NCBI GenBank assembly: GCA_002327415.1
Contig: DCVU01000034.1
Location: 8,703 to 28,075, forward strand
Source of the DNA: Smithella sp. UBA2180
Lineage (GTDB): Bacteria > Desulfobacterota > Syntrophia > Syntrophales > Smithellaceae
Length of the DNA: 19,373 nucleotides
Reading direction: 5' to 3'
The position numbers and the translations under genes are program-made. Shown here one piece after another: positions 1 to 7,643 of this stretch. The number at the start of each line of letters is the position of its first letter. Position 1 is the stretch's first letter. Below the pieces are notes generated by a model. That model made no database searches. It had not been told where the DNA came from and was given only the letters and a program-made list of their open reading frames with translations.

Positions 1-151
1 AGGACTAGATGAACTACAAGAAAAAATCAGAGAAGAAAGACAACGACAAGAAAAAAAATTGGAAAAAGCCCAGGAAGAAATTGAATTGATAAAGGCCCAA
101 GCTGAACAATATAGAGAAGAATTGAACAGACTAAAAGAAACAAAACAATAA
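1..151 (+). CDS. C-terminal end of a coiled-coil protein (5' end outside window)
   Basis: An open frame enters from the left edge and ends at TAA 149-151, giving about 49 residues. The composition is almost wholly Glu, Lys, Gln, Arg and Leu, with hydrophobic residues at heptad-like spacing (for example LEKAQEEIELIKAQ), as expected for a charged coiled coil. No catalytic motif is visible, so the family cannot be named. It faces trkA tail to tail, with 131 bases between them. The frame is clean and codon use looks normal, so this is probably a real gene end rather than a chance frame. Confidence 0.6.
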   Translation, partial: GLDELQEKIREERQRQEKKLEKAQEEIELIKAQAEQYREELNRLKETKQ

Positions 152-169
152 AATGATATAAAAACGGCA

Positions 170-281
170 CAGGGATATATTATTCCTGAACTTTCCCTGA
201 TAATTTGACAGGCAAATCTCTACAAACCCCTTTTTAATGCTTTAGCCTCATTGGATTATCTATAAAACTTTAACTTTTATA
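170..281. terminator. Weak hairpins between two convergent gene ends
   Basis: Two imperfect terminator candidates lie in the gap between the coiled-coil gene and trkA. One is CAGGGA (170-175) pairing with TCCCTG (194-199) over an 18-base loop, without a clear T-run. The other is TATAAAA (261-267) pairing with TTTTATA (275-281), an AT-only stem just beyond the trkA stop. Neither is a convincing intrinsic terminator, but the convergent arrangement makes termination here likely. Confidence 0.25.
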
Positions 282-282
282 A

Positions 283-930
283 TCACTTAATCTTTCGGAT
301 GTCGCCTTCCTTACCGATGACAACGAGAACTTCACCGTCTTTAATAACGAAATCTGACTGAGGAATCATGTTGACATTGTCGGAAAGAACATCACGCACG
401 GCGATAACTTCTATGTTATATTTGTTGCGTAACTGTAAATCCGCCAGCGTTTTTCCAAAAAAACTATTTGGCGGCGCCATTTCAAAAATCATATAATCCT
501 CGGACAAAGGAATATAATCCATTACGTTGGGAGAAATCAGGCTTTTGGCCACCTTTTTGGCGACGTCCATTTCCGGAATTATTACATCCGTGGCCCCTAC
601 CTTCTCCAAAATCAGTTTATGTTCTTCATTGGGCGCTTTGACGATTATTCTTTTTACTTTCATTTGTTTTAAATGCAGTGTGATTAAGGTACTTGCAGCC
701 AAATCCTCCCCGAAAGAAATAATGGCGATATCATCCGGTTGAAGACCTATCTTTTCCAGGACTTCTTTATCCGTACCATCAGCCAGGATCGCTTTGCTGG
801 AATAATCTCTGATCTTTTGAATCACTTCTTTGTTCTTATCAACAGCGACAACATCAAATCCGTTTTCAAACAAATCGCGCGCAATGTTGGACCCAAATAT
901 TCCCAATCCGATTACGACAGCCTTTTTCAT
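283..930 (-). CDS. trkA: TrkA/KtrA-type K+ channel regulatory subunit (RCK)
   Basis: Cytosolic gating subunit that binds nucleotide and controls a TrkH/KtrB K+ channel. The N-terminus is a Rossmann RCK_N domain with the glycine motif GLGIFG and an acidic residue after the second strand (VVAVDKN). Residues from about 133 to the end form an RCK_C domain. At about 215 residues it has one RCK unit, like KtrA, rather than the doubled E. coli TrkA. Two adjacent ATGs (931-933 and 928-930) are possible. The SD AGGAGG sits only 2 bases before the first and 5 before the second, so I chose the second. It follows the channel gene trkH on the same strand after a 143-base gap rich in hairpins. The family is certain; the ligand (ATP/ADP or NAD) is not shown by the sequence. 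Confidence 0.93.
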   Translation of the reverse strand: MKKAVVIGLGIFGSNIARDLFENGFDVVAVDKNKEVIQKIRDYSSKAILADGTDKEVLEKIGLQPDDIAIISFGEDLAASTLITLHLKQMKVKRIIVKAPNEEHKLILEKVGATDVIIPEMDVAKKVAKSLISPNVMDYIPLSEDYMIFEMAPPNSFFGKTLADLQLRNKYNIEVIAVRDVLSDNVNMIPQSDFVIKDGEVLVVIGKEGDIRKIK

Positions 931-980
931 CATTTCCTCCTGTTACTCAGATCAAATTATAATTTCCGTAAAAAACATTA

Positions 981-1076
981 TCTGGGACAGCTTCGTAAAA
1001 AGCCCAGAGGTAAAGCGCAACGCATCCGGCAGCCGCCGGATTCACTCCGTATACGCGCAGCCCGGCGTATGCCGGG
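981..1076. repeat. Cluster of three short hairpins between trkH and trkA
   Basis: Three inverted repeats follow one another in the 143-base gap. The first is TCTGG/CCAGA with an inner GCTT/AAGC (981-1008), containing CTTCGTAAAAAG. The second is TCCGGC-AGCC-GCCGGA (1025-1040). The third is CCCGGC-GTAT-GCCGGG (1061-1076), which abuts the trkH stop codon. None has a T-tail on the minus strand, so they look more like a REP-type intergenic repeat or an mRNA-processing structure than a terminator. No second copy is present in the window to prove repetition. Confidence 0.5.
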
Positions 1077-2447
1077 TCAGCCCACCATCACCGATTCTTC
1101 GGCATAGGTTATACCTCTTTTTCTTGATGAATGCCAGGCAAAGGCCAGGGTCAGAGGTCCCACGCGCCCGGCGAACATCATCAGGATTATCGCCAGTTTC
1201 TGGATATCATTGAGCTGAGATGTACCCCCCATTGATAAACCGACATTGCCAAAAGCGGAAATAGTTTCAAACAAATACTCCACAAACTTATGTCGGCTGG
1301 CCATGGGTGCAGAATCTAAATTTCCAAAAAATAAAAGAACGGCAGTTATCAGGAAAATACACACAACCGCAGCAAGAATAATGTAAATAGTCTTTTCCAT
1401 TGTTTCTTTAGGTATCGTCCGATTGGCAATATTAACATTCTCATTGCCCTTTAGGCGATTAAATATCAGAAGTAAAAGTAAAGTAAAACTTGTTGTTTTA
1501 ATGCCGCCGCCGGTCGATCCGGGAGAGGCACCGATAAACATCAGAATAATCATTACAAGAATTGTGGAGTTGGTCAAAGCCCCGATGTTAACCGTGTGAA
1601 AACCGGCGGTGCGCGGCGTTATGGATTGAAAAAAAGACGCCAAAATTGATGTTTTAAAATTCAAATCTTTTAAAACATTGTTCATCTCCATGAAATAAAA
1701 ACAACCAGCGCCAATAAGAATCAGGCAAGCGGTAGTTATCAAAACAATTTTGGTGTGGAGGGAAAACCTCTTTTCCAAACCGCGCAATTTAGCCAACACT
1801 TCATATTGGACAACAAAACCGATTCCACCTAAAACAATAAGCGATATCATCGTGACATTCACAATAACATCGCTTTGGTAAGAAACTAAATTGTCCGTAA
1901 AAAGAGAATAACCGCAATTATTAAAGGCAGAAATAGCATGGTAAAGGGCATTATAAAAAGCCTGGACGGGAGGGTAATCAAATACAAAACGCAAAAATAA
2001 GAAAAATGTGCCTATTGCCTCTATCACAAAGGTATAGAGAAGAACTCTTTTGACAATGGAGAAAAAGTCCCAGCGCTGTGTTTGTAAAAATGTTGTCTGG
2101 CAAAGTTCAAGCCCCTTAAAAGAGATCCCTCGCCCCATCATAGCAAAAAGTACAACGGAAAATGTAATGATCCCTAAACCGCCAACTTGAAAAAGAACCA
2201 TCGTAATAAGCTGTCCAATAAGAGATAAATCTTTACCTATATCCAATACTGAAAGACCGGTTACACATACAGCCGAAGTGGAAGTAAAGAGAGCATCTAT
2301 GAAACGCAGATTATTTTGTGTAGCCGAAAAAGGAAGCCATAAAGATATCGCCCCTAAAAAAATAACGGTGGCAAAACTAAAAACAAATATTCTTGCAGGT
2401 GTAAGGTGACGCAAAAAGAAAGTTTGGATTATCAAATTAAGTTTCAT
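1077..2447 (-). CDS. trkH: TrkH/KtrB family K+ uptake channel subunit
   Basis: Inner-membrane K+ translocating subunit of a Trk/Ktr system, working with the TrkA/KtrA protein encoded next. The four pore-loop repeats of the superfamily are recognisable, each with its selectivity-filter glycine: CVTGL (about 61-65), NNCGYS (about 176-181), TPRTAGFHT (about 278-286) and SAFGNVGLS (about 397-405). Long hydrophobic helices separate them, and the C-terminus ends EESVMVG as in the family. An open frame extends up to 2525, but that start would overlap lspA by 43 bases and add a poor extension. The ATG at 2445-2447 gives MKLNLIIQ, about 456 residues and a 35-base gap to lspA, with a modest AAAGG upstream. 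It is part of the ileS-lspA-trkH-trkA run. Confidence 0.95.
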   Translation of the reverse strand: MKLNLIIQTFFLRHLTPARIFVFSFATVIFLGAISLWLPFSATQNNLRFIDALFTSTSAVCVTGLSVLDIGKDLSLIGQLITMVLFQVGGLGIITFSVVLFAMMGRGISFKGLELCQTTFLQTQRWDFFSIVKRVLLYTFVIEAIGTFFLFLRFVFDYPPVQAFYNALYHAISAFNNCGYSLFTDNLVSYQSDVIVNVTMISLIVLGGIGFVVQYEVLAKLRGLEKRFSLHTKIVLITTACLILIGAGCFYFMEMNNVLKDLNFKTSILASFFQSITPRTAGFHTVNIGALTNSTILVMIILMFIGASPGSTGGGIKTTSFTLLLLLIFNRLKGNENVNIANRTIPKETMEKTIYIILAAVVCIFLITAVLLFFGNLDSAPMASRHKFVEYLFETISAFGNVGLSMGGTSQLNDIQKLAIILMMFAGRVGPLTLAFAWHSSRKRGITYAEESVMVG

Positions 2448-2482
2448 GGTTATACCTTTAACCTGAACGGTCAGGAGAAGGA

Positions 2483-2974
2483 TTAAGATGAATGCGTTTT
2501 TCCCCGGTTCATAATCATTCCCCAAATCATCAACATCGCGCCCAGAGAAATCGCCGAATCCGCCACATTAAACGCCGGCCAGTGAGCCGTCCCGATATAG
2601 ACATCCAGAAAATCAACCACCGCGCCGAAGCGTAAACGGTCGATAAGGTTTCCCACAGCGCCGCCAAAGATAAGTGTCAGAGATACCACCATGAGCATAT
2701 TCTGCGGTTTGCTTTTAACGATATAATAAATGATCAACAAAATAACCACCGCGGTGATTCCCGTAAAGAAACAGTAGCGGAATGTCCCGGACATATTGGC
2801 CAGAAAACCGAAAGCGGCGCCGGGATTCATCACATAAACAATATTAAACAAACCATCAATAACGGTGTGTGATTCATGTATAAAAAATCTTCCCACAATA
2901 GCGGCTTTCGTTATCTGATCCAGTGCAATCACAATGATCGCGCCCAGAATAAAAATGATGATTTTTTTTTTCAA
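2483..2974 (-). CDS. lspA: Lipoprotein signal peptidase (signal peptidase II)
   Basis: Membrane aspartyl protease that removes the signal peptide from diacylglyceryl-modified prolipoproteins. The length of 163 residues and four hydrophobic spans fit the family. Conserved blocks are present: LDQITKA near residues 18-24, VMNPGAAFGF at 48-57, GNLIDRLRFGAVVDF at 108-122 and FNVADS at 135-140. By family knowledge the catalytic aspartates are D121 and D139. The start codon is TTG (2972-2974), preceded by a strong SD, AGGAGG, 5 bases upstream; no suitable ATG lies closer. It begins 33 bases after the ileS stop. The ileS-lspA pairing is common in proteobacteria and supports the call. Confidence 0.96.
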   Translation of the reverse strand: MKKKIIIFILGAIIVIALDQITKAAIVGRFFIHESHTVIDGLFNIVYVMNPGAAFGFLANMSGTFRYCFFTGITAVVILLIIYYIVKSKPQNMLMVVSLTLIFGGAVGNLIDRLRFGAVVDFLDVYIGTAHWPAFNVADSAISLGAMLMIWGMIMNRGKTHSS

Positions 2975-3007
2975 TTAAACCTCCTTGGGGAAATTTATCC
3001 TGCCCTT

Positions 3008-5797
3008 CTATAGATTGGACAGACAACGGGAACAAACTGTCGGATGATTCGTGTCGGAGCCGACTGATTCTTCATAAATCCAGCATCGTTCGCACTTGCC
3101 GCCGCGTGCTTTTTCGACGCCGACAACGAGCCCTTCGATTTCCGCGCTCTTGAAAGGCGCAACGATATCCTTCTCATCAACCAACTGCAATTGCGATACA
3201 ATCAGCAATGCTCTTAAATCTTCGAGATGTGCGGCAAATAAAGCACGCAAATTTTCGGGCGCGGCAATAGTAATCCGCGCATCGAGTGAATGGCCGATCA
3301 CCTTTTCTTTTCTGGCCAGTTCAACAGCTTTGGAAATTTCCGCCTTGGCGTCAATCATCGCCTTCCAGCGTTCTCCGAGTTCAACGTTGAAATATTTTTC
3401 ATTGACCGGCGGGAATTGCGCGAGATGAACGCTTTCTTCTTTTTTGCTCCAGGAGGGCATCGCCGACCAAACTTCTTCCGCGGTAAAAGTCAGCACCGGC
3501 GCCAGAAGCAGTGTCATAGCTTTTAAAATTGTAAAGATCGCCGTCTGTCCTGAGCGGCGCGCCATGGAATTAGTTTTGGTCGTATAAAGTCTGTCTTTTA
3601 AAACATCAAGGTAAAGAGCGCTCAAATCAACAGTACAATAATTGTAAAGCGTGTAAAAGACCACGTGGAACTGATGACGCTCGTAAGCTTCCGTCACGCG
3701 TTTGATAACTTCCTGTAGGCGATGCAACGCCCATTGATCTATTTCCATCATCTGCTCATAAGCAACTTCGTCTTTATCCAAATTAAAATCATAGAGGTTT
3801 CCTAAAATGAACCGGCTGGTGTTGCGAATCCGGCGATAGGCCTCCATCAGGCGTTTGAGAATTTCCTCGGAAATCCGGATGTCGTCCGTATAATCTTCGG
3901 CTGCGACCCATAGCCTTAGAATTTCCGCGCCGTATTTGTCAATCGCCTCTTCCGCGCCGATGACGTTGCCGATGGATTTGGACATTTTTTTGCCTTCGCC
4001 ATCCACGACAAAACCATGCGTTAGAACGCTTTTGTAAGGTGCGCGGTTTCTCGTACCCACGGATTCCAGAAGAGAAGAGTGGAACCAGCCGCGGTGCTGA
4101 TCCGACCCTTCCAAATACATATCGCAGGGGGAACTCAAGTCCGCTCTTTTTTCCAGAACCGCCGCGTGGCTTACGCCGGAATCAAACCATACATCGAGAA
4201 TGTTCACTTCTTTGGTAAATTCCGTATTTTTGCAGTGCGGGCAGACGGTGTGTTTGGGCATCAGATCTTTCGGTTCTTTTTCAAACCAGACATCCGCGCC
4301 GCCTTTTTCCACCAACGCCACCAGATGATCCAGAATTTCCTGAGTCAGCACTTCATTTTTGCATTTAGCGCAATAGAAAACAGTGATCGGCACTCCCCAC
4401 AGCCTCTGGCGCGAGATACACCAGTCGGGACGGTTCTCCACCATGCCGTAAATGCGGTCGCGGCCCCAGGATGGAATCCACTGAACTTCATTGATGCAGG
4501 CCAGCGCTTTTTTACGCAGATCGTTTTTCTCCATCGAGATAAACCACTGCTCGGTCGAACGGAAAATGATGGGCTTCTTACAGCGCCAGCAGTGCGGATA
4601 GGAATGCTGCATGGGCACATGCCCCATAAGCGCTCCCACTTCATCCAGTTTTTTAATGACGTTATCATTGGCGTCAAAAACAAACTGGCCGGCAAAATGT
4701 TCGACGTCTTCCGTGAATTTTCCCGCATCATCCACCGGCGCGTAATTATCCAGACCGTACTCCAAACCGATTTCATAGTCTTCCTGACCGTGGCCGGGTG
4801 CAATGTGCACGGCGCCGGTTCCAGCCTCCAGCGTGACAAAAGGAGCCAGAATCAAAAGACTGTTTCTTTTGATCAGCGGATGAACGCATTTCTGGCCTTC
4901 CAGAACTTCGCCTTTGAATTCATCCAAGATCTCATATTTTTTATTCTTGAACCCGAAAGCATCCAGACAATAATCAAGCATATCCTTGGCTACAATCAGC
5001 ACATCATTATCAATCTTCACCGCGACATAAATAAAATCATTCTTGACGGCAATCGCCAGATTAGCGGGAATCGTCCAGGGCGTGGTTGTCCAGATAACCA
5101 TCGATACTTTCTGTCCGGCCAGCTTCGGCAGCAGCTGAGCAATATCGGAAACAAAATTAAATTTGACATAAATGGACGGCGTGGAATGATCAGCGTATTC
5201 CACTTCGGCTTCCGCCAGCGCGGTTTTACAAGTAGCGCACCAGTAGACAGGTTTCTTGCCTTTGTAAACACTGCCATTGAGATAGAGCTTGCCGAATTCC
5301 GCGACAGTTGCCGCTTCATAAGGATAGGCCATCGTCAGATAGGGATTGTCCCATTCGCCGAAAACACCCAGACGTTTGAATTGTTCGCGCTGAATACCGA
5401 CATATTTTTCCGCGTAAACGCGGCAAGCGCGACGCTTTTCTACCTGAGACATTCCTTGTTTTTTACTTCCGAGTTCCTTGTCCACCTGATGTTCAATTGG
5501 CAGGCCGTGGCAATCCCAGCCGGGTACATAGACACCGTCAAAGCCGGTCATGTTTTTTGATTTAACAACTATATCCTTAATTATTTTATTGAGTGCTGTC
5601 CCCAGATGAATATTGCCGTTGGCATAGGGAGGACCGTCATGCAGAATATATGGTTTTTTGCCTTTGGCCGTTTCCCGGATTTTTTTATAAATGTCTATAA
5701 CTTCCCATTTTTTGAGCATTTCCGGTTCTCGCTGGGCCAGATTCGCCTTCATAGGAAAATCCGTCTGGGGAAGATTCAACGTCTCTTTGTAATCCAT
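3008..5797 (-). CDS. ileS: Isoleucyl-tRNA synthetase
   Basis: Class I aminoacyl-tRNA synthetase that charges tRNA-Ile; cytosolic and essential. The 929 residues match the bacterial enzyme. The HIGH-type signature is PYANGNIHLG (57-66), the CP1 editing domain carries WTTTPWTIPAN (236-246) and GTGAVHIAPGHG (327-338), and KMSKS is at 604-608. The anticodon-binding region follows, and the C-terminus has a zinc finger with C902, C905, C922 and C925. An ATG at 5795-5797 has AAGGAG 9 bases upstream. The gene heads the ileS-lspA-trkH-trkA run and has a long leader with palindromes and a short T-tailed hairpin. I looked for a T-box and did not find the conserved TGGNACCGCG element. A long antisense frame at 4079-5560 is a shadow of this gene. 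Confidence 0.98.
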   Translation of the reverse strand: MDYKETLNLPQTDFPMKANLAQREPEMLKKWEVIDIYKKIRETAKGKKPYILHDGPPYANGNIHLGTALNKIIKDIVVKSKNMTGFDGVYVPGWDCHGLPIEHQVDKELGSKKQGMSQVEKRRACRVYAEKYVGIQREQFKRLGVFGEWDNPYLTMAYPYEAATVAEFGKLYLNGSVYKGKKPVYWCATCKTALAEAEVEYADHSTPSIYVKFNFVSDIAQLLPKLAGQKVSMVIWTTTPWTIPANLAIAVKNDFIYVAVKIDNDVLIVAKDMLDYCLDAFGFKNKKYEILDEFKGEVLEGQKCVHPLIKRNSLLILAPFVTLEAGTGAVHIAPGHGQEDYEIGLEYGLDNYAPVDDAGKFTEDVEHFAGQFVFDANDNVIKKLDEVGALMGHVPMQHSYPHCWRCKKPIIFRSTEQWFISMEKNDLRKKALACINEVQWIPSWGRDRIYGMVENRPDWCISRQRLWGVPITVFYCAKCKNEVLTQEILDHLVALVEKGGADVWFEKEPKDLMPKHTVCPHCKNTEFTKEVNILDVWFDSGVSHAAVLEKRADLSSPCDMYLEGSDQHRGWFHSSLLESVGTRNRAPYKSVLTHGFVVDGEGKKMSKSIGNVIGAEEAIDKYGAEILRLWVAAEDYTDDIRISEEILKRLMEAYRRIRNTSRFILGNLYDFNLDKDEVAYEQMMEIDQWALHRLQEVIKRVTEAYERHQFHVVFYTLYNYCTVDLSALYLDVLKDRLYTTKTNSMARRSGQTAIFTILKAMTLLLAPVLTFTAEEVWSAMPSWSKKEESVHLAQFPPVNEKYFNVELGERWKAMIDAKAEISKAVELARKEKVIGHSLDARITIAAPENLRALFAAHLEDLRALLIVSQLQLVDEKDIVAPFKSAEIEGLVVGVEKARGGKCERCWIYEESVGSDTNHPTVCSRCLSNL

Positions 5798-5821
5798 TTT
5801 ATGTTACTCCTTACATCTCAA

Positions 5822-5844
5822 AAAAATAGCGGCTAAACCGCCTT
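5822..5844 (-). promoter_or_regulatory. Short hairpin with T-run in the ileS leader (possible attenuator)
   Basis: Read on the minus strand, GCGG-TTTAG-CCGC plus one G-T pair is followed by ATTTTTTT, about 25 to 40 bases before the ileS start codon. This resembles a weak intrinsic terminator. Lying inside the leader of ileS, it could act as an attenuator or could stop readthrough from the MFS gene. The stem is only 4-5 bp, so efficiency would be low. Confidence 0.3.
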
Positions 5845-5857
5845 CTAATCTTCATTC

Positions 5858-5893
5858 GTCATTGCGAGTTCACGACAGTGAACGTGGCAATCT
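5858..5893. repeat. REP-like hairpin element (GTCATTGCGAG...GTGGCAATCT)
   Basis: The stretch contains nested inverted repeats: ATTGC (5861-5865) with GCAAT (5887-5891), and TTCAC (5869-5873) with GTGAA (5878-5882). Elements beginning GTCATTGCGAG and ending GGCAATC are a familiar dispersed intergenic repeat in many bacterial genomes; that identification is from memory. It lies in the ileS leader region and would fold in the transcript. Only one copy is in this window. Confidence 0.5.
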
Positions 5894-5919
5894 TTACATT
5901 TTGATTATCAAAACGTCAA
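5891..5919 (-). promoter_or_regulatory. Candidate ileS promoter with a palindrome in its spacer
   Basis: On the minus strand a -35-like TTGACG (5914-5919) is followed after exactly 17 bases by a weak -10-like TAAAGA (5891-5896). The spacer is filled by a perfect 15-base palindrome, TTTTGATTATCAAAA (5899-5913), which could be an operator. The -10 match is poor (3 of 6), and other upstream TTGAC boxes exist near 5960, so this is a candidate only. Confidence 0.3.
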
Positions 5920-6072
5920 ATGAATCCATCTAGGTATGTATATGAAGCAGTCAACTATCACATAACAACTGGACTTTCAAGCATAACTCTTGACTGGTAA
6001 TCTCAATATTTTTCTTCACAAATTCATTATTTCTGACAGCACCAAAGTTGCATCAATTCCGCGAAAAAATTA

Positions 6073-6273
6073 ATACCATTCGATTGGAAGATGCCGCCTG
6101 CAAGGCGCCACTTCCCGGTAGGGTAAAAATTTATTCTATTGCGCGCCCTATGGTTGCGCACCCGGTCAAAGGATAACGAGGCGGCAAGGAGGAGGCTCCG
6201 CAGGCGTATTACTAATACGTTGAGGAAGCCGACGACGAAGCCAACAAAGTTAGCCTTTGAAATCGAATGGTAT
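6073..6273. repeat. 201-bp gene-free element bounded by 13-bp inverted repeats
   Basis: A perfect 13-base inverted repeat, ATACCATTCGATT (6073-6085) and AATCGAATGGTAT (6261-6273), encloses about 175 bases with further internal folding. GGAAG (6086-6090) pairs with CTTCC (6111-6115) around CGCCT-GCA-AGGCG (6095-6107). TGCGC/GCGCA pairs are near 6141-6165. CGTATT-ACT-AATACG lies at 6205-6219. No convincing reading frame or transposase is present, and no clear target-site duplication flanks it. It starts 10 bases past the MFS stop. It resembles a MITE or dispersed structured repeat; alternatively it is a structured RNA closed by the 13-bp helix. Confidence 0.55.
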
Positions 6274-6282
6274 AAAGTGTTT

Positions 6283-7587
6283 TCACTGAAGCTCAGTAGG
6301 CATTTCCTGGATAATTCCCATACGCAGATATATAGGACGCACATATTTGCGTATCTCCTGTAATCGGCTGTAAAAAAAGATAGCGCCGACAATGCTCAGG
6401 ATGCCGCACAGGGCAAGAGTAAGGGGAGCTCCTATCTTGTGAGCAATGCTTCCCCCGATCAGACTGCCGAACGGAGCCATCCCGATAAAAGCTATGGCGT
6501 AAAAACTCATGACACGGCCCCGCTTATCTTCGTCCACGACGGTTTGCACGATTGTATTGCACGAAGCCATAGTCACAATCATGCCAAAACCTGTAATCAG
6601 CATCAGGCATAAGGAAAGTGGCAAATAACGGGAAAAAGAAAAGGAGATAAGCCCGCAACCGAAAACGCAAGTCGAAAATACAATGAGACGTCCCAGGCCG
6701 ATGACCGACTTACGGGAAGCAAGATACAGAGCGCCCGCCAGCGCACCGATTCCACTGGCTCCCATCAGGAAGCCCAAAGTATGGGAACCGCCATGCAGGA
6801 TATCCCTCGCAAAGACGGGCATAAGAACGAGATAAGGCATACTCAAAAGACTCAACAATCCCAAAAGAATTATTATATACCGGATGGGAGCAAAACCGGC
6901 AACATATTGAAAACCCTCTTTGAGTTCATGGAACACGTCGCCGGAATTTTCCTGCCGTACTTTTTGATTGGTTTTCATAGCCAGGAGCGCCAGAATTATG
7001 AAAAAGAAACTGATTCCATTGAGCAGGAAACAAATACCTTCCCCGACATAAGCGATGAGAATGCCTGCGACGGATGGGCCCACCAGCCTGGCGCCGTTGA
7101 ACATAAAAGAGTTCAGGGCAATGGCGTTGCCGAGATCATTTTTATTTTCCACCATGTCAACGATAAATGATTGCCGGGCGGGCACATCGACAGCATTGAC
7201 TGTTCCCAGAATTATACTGAGCACGATCAGATGCCAGACAGCGACTAAACCGGTGAGCGTCAGAAATGCCAGTACAAAAGCCTGCACCATGGAGAGGGCC
7301 TGCGTGATAACAAGTAAATTACGGCGATTCAATCTATCCGCATAAACACCGGCAAAAGAACCGAAAATTACCGTAGGAATCTGGCCGGTAAAACCAATGA
7401 GGCCCAGCAGGAAAACCGAGTTGGTCATCCGATAGACAAGCCAACTCATGGCTATCTGCTGCATCCACGTTCCGATCAGGGAAAGACTCTGTCCGCCAAA
7501 GAACAACCTGTAGTTTCTGTAAGCAAGCGCCCGCATCAGAAATCTGAGGGCCGATTTTTTTTCATCGTGGTTGGATTTAGTGCTCAT
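6283..7587 (-). CDS. MFS transporter (EntS-like / MFS_3 type exporter)
   Basis: Twelve-helix-type major facilitator of 434 residues, of the EntS/MFS_3 group often annotated as multidrug or siderophore exporters. The first helix region, RNYRLFFGGQSLSLIGTWMQ (24-43), and the motif A loop GVYADRLNRR (80-89) are characteristic. A second motif region, NAVDVPARQSFIVDMV, follows TM4, as in this subfamily. The C-terminal half repeats the helix pattern and ends after LQEIRKYVRP. The start ATG at 7585-7587 has no clear SD, so initiation may be weak. It lies 56 bases downstream of the restriction-modification gene on the same strand. The substrate cannot be told from sequence; efflux is inferred from the family. 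Confidence 0.9.
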   Translation of the reverse strand: MSTKSNHDEKKSALRFLMRALAYRNYRLFFGGQSLSLIGTWMQQIAMSWLVYRMTNSVFLLGLIGFTGQIPTVIFGSFAGVYADRLNRRNLLVITQALSMVQAFVLAFLTLTGLVAVWHLIVLSIILGTVNAVDVPARQSFIVDMVENKNDLGNAIALNSFMFNGARLVGPSVAGILIAYVGEGICFLLNGISFFFIILALLAMKTNQKVRQENSGDVFHELKEGFQYVAGFAPIRYIIILLGLLSLLSMPYLVLMPVFARDILHGGSHTLGFLMGASGIGALAGALYLASRKSVIGLGRLIVFSTCVFGCGLISFSFSRYLPLSLCLMLITGFGMIVTMASCNTIVQTVVDEDKRGRVMSFYAIAFIGMAPFGSLIGGSIAHKIGAPLTLALCGILSIVGAIFFYSRLQEIRKYVRPIYLRMGIIQEMPTELQ

Positions 7588-7643
7588 AGCACCGCTGCTT
7601 AAAAATAATCCGGTAAGGTGTTTTTTTATAATTAGTTTTCACT

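Noticed and set aside
2448..2525. 26-residue N-terminal extension of TrkH
   Set aside because: It would overlap lspA by 43 bases, lacks an SD and does not fit the family N-terminus. The ATG at 2447 is better.
4079..5560. 493-codon open frame on the plus strand
   Set aside because: It is antisense to ileS, whose motifs and full length are unambiguous. The frame has no recognisable domain and arises from the codon bias of ileS.
5798..6072. T-box riboswitch before ileS
   Set aside because: I looked for the conserved TGGNACCGCG element on the minus strand and found only a short unrelated GCGG/CCGC stem.
6027..6392. 121-codon minus-strand frame across the inverted-repeat element and the end of the MFS gene
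   Set aside because: It overlaps the MFS coding end in another frame, has no SD or family resemblance, and spans both terminal inverted repeats of the 201-bp element.
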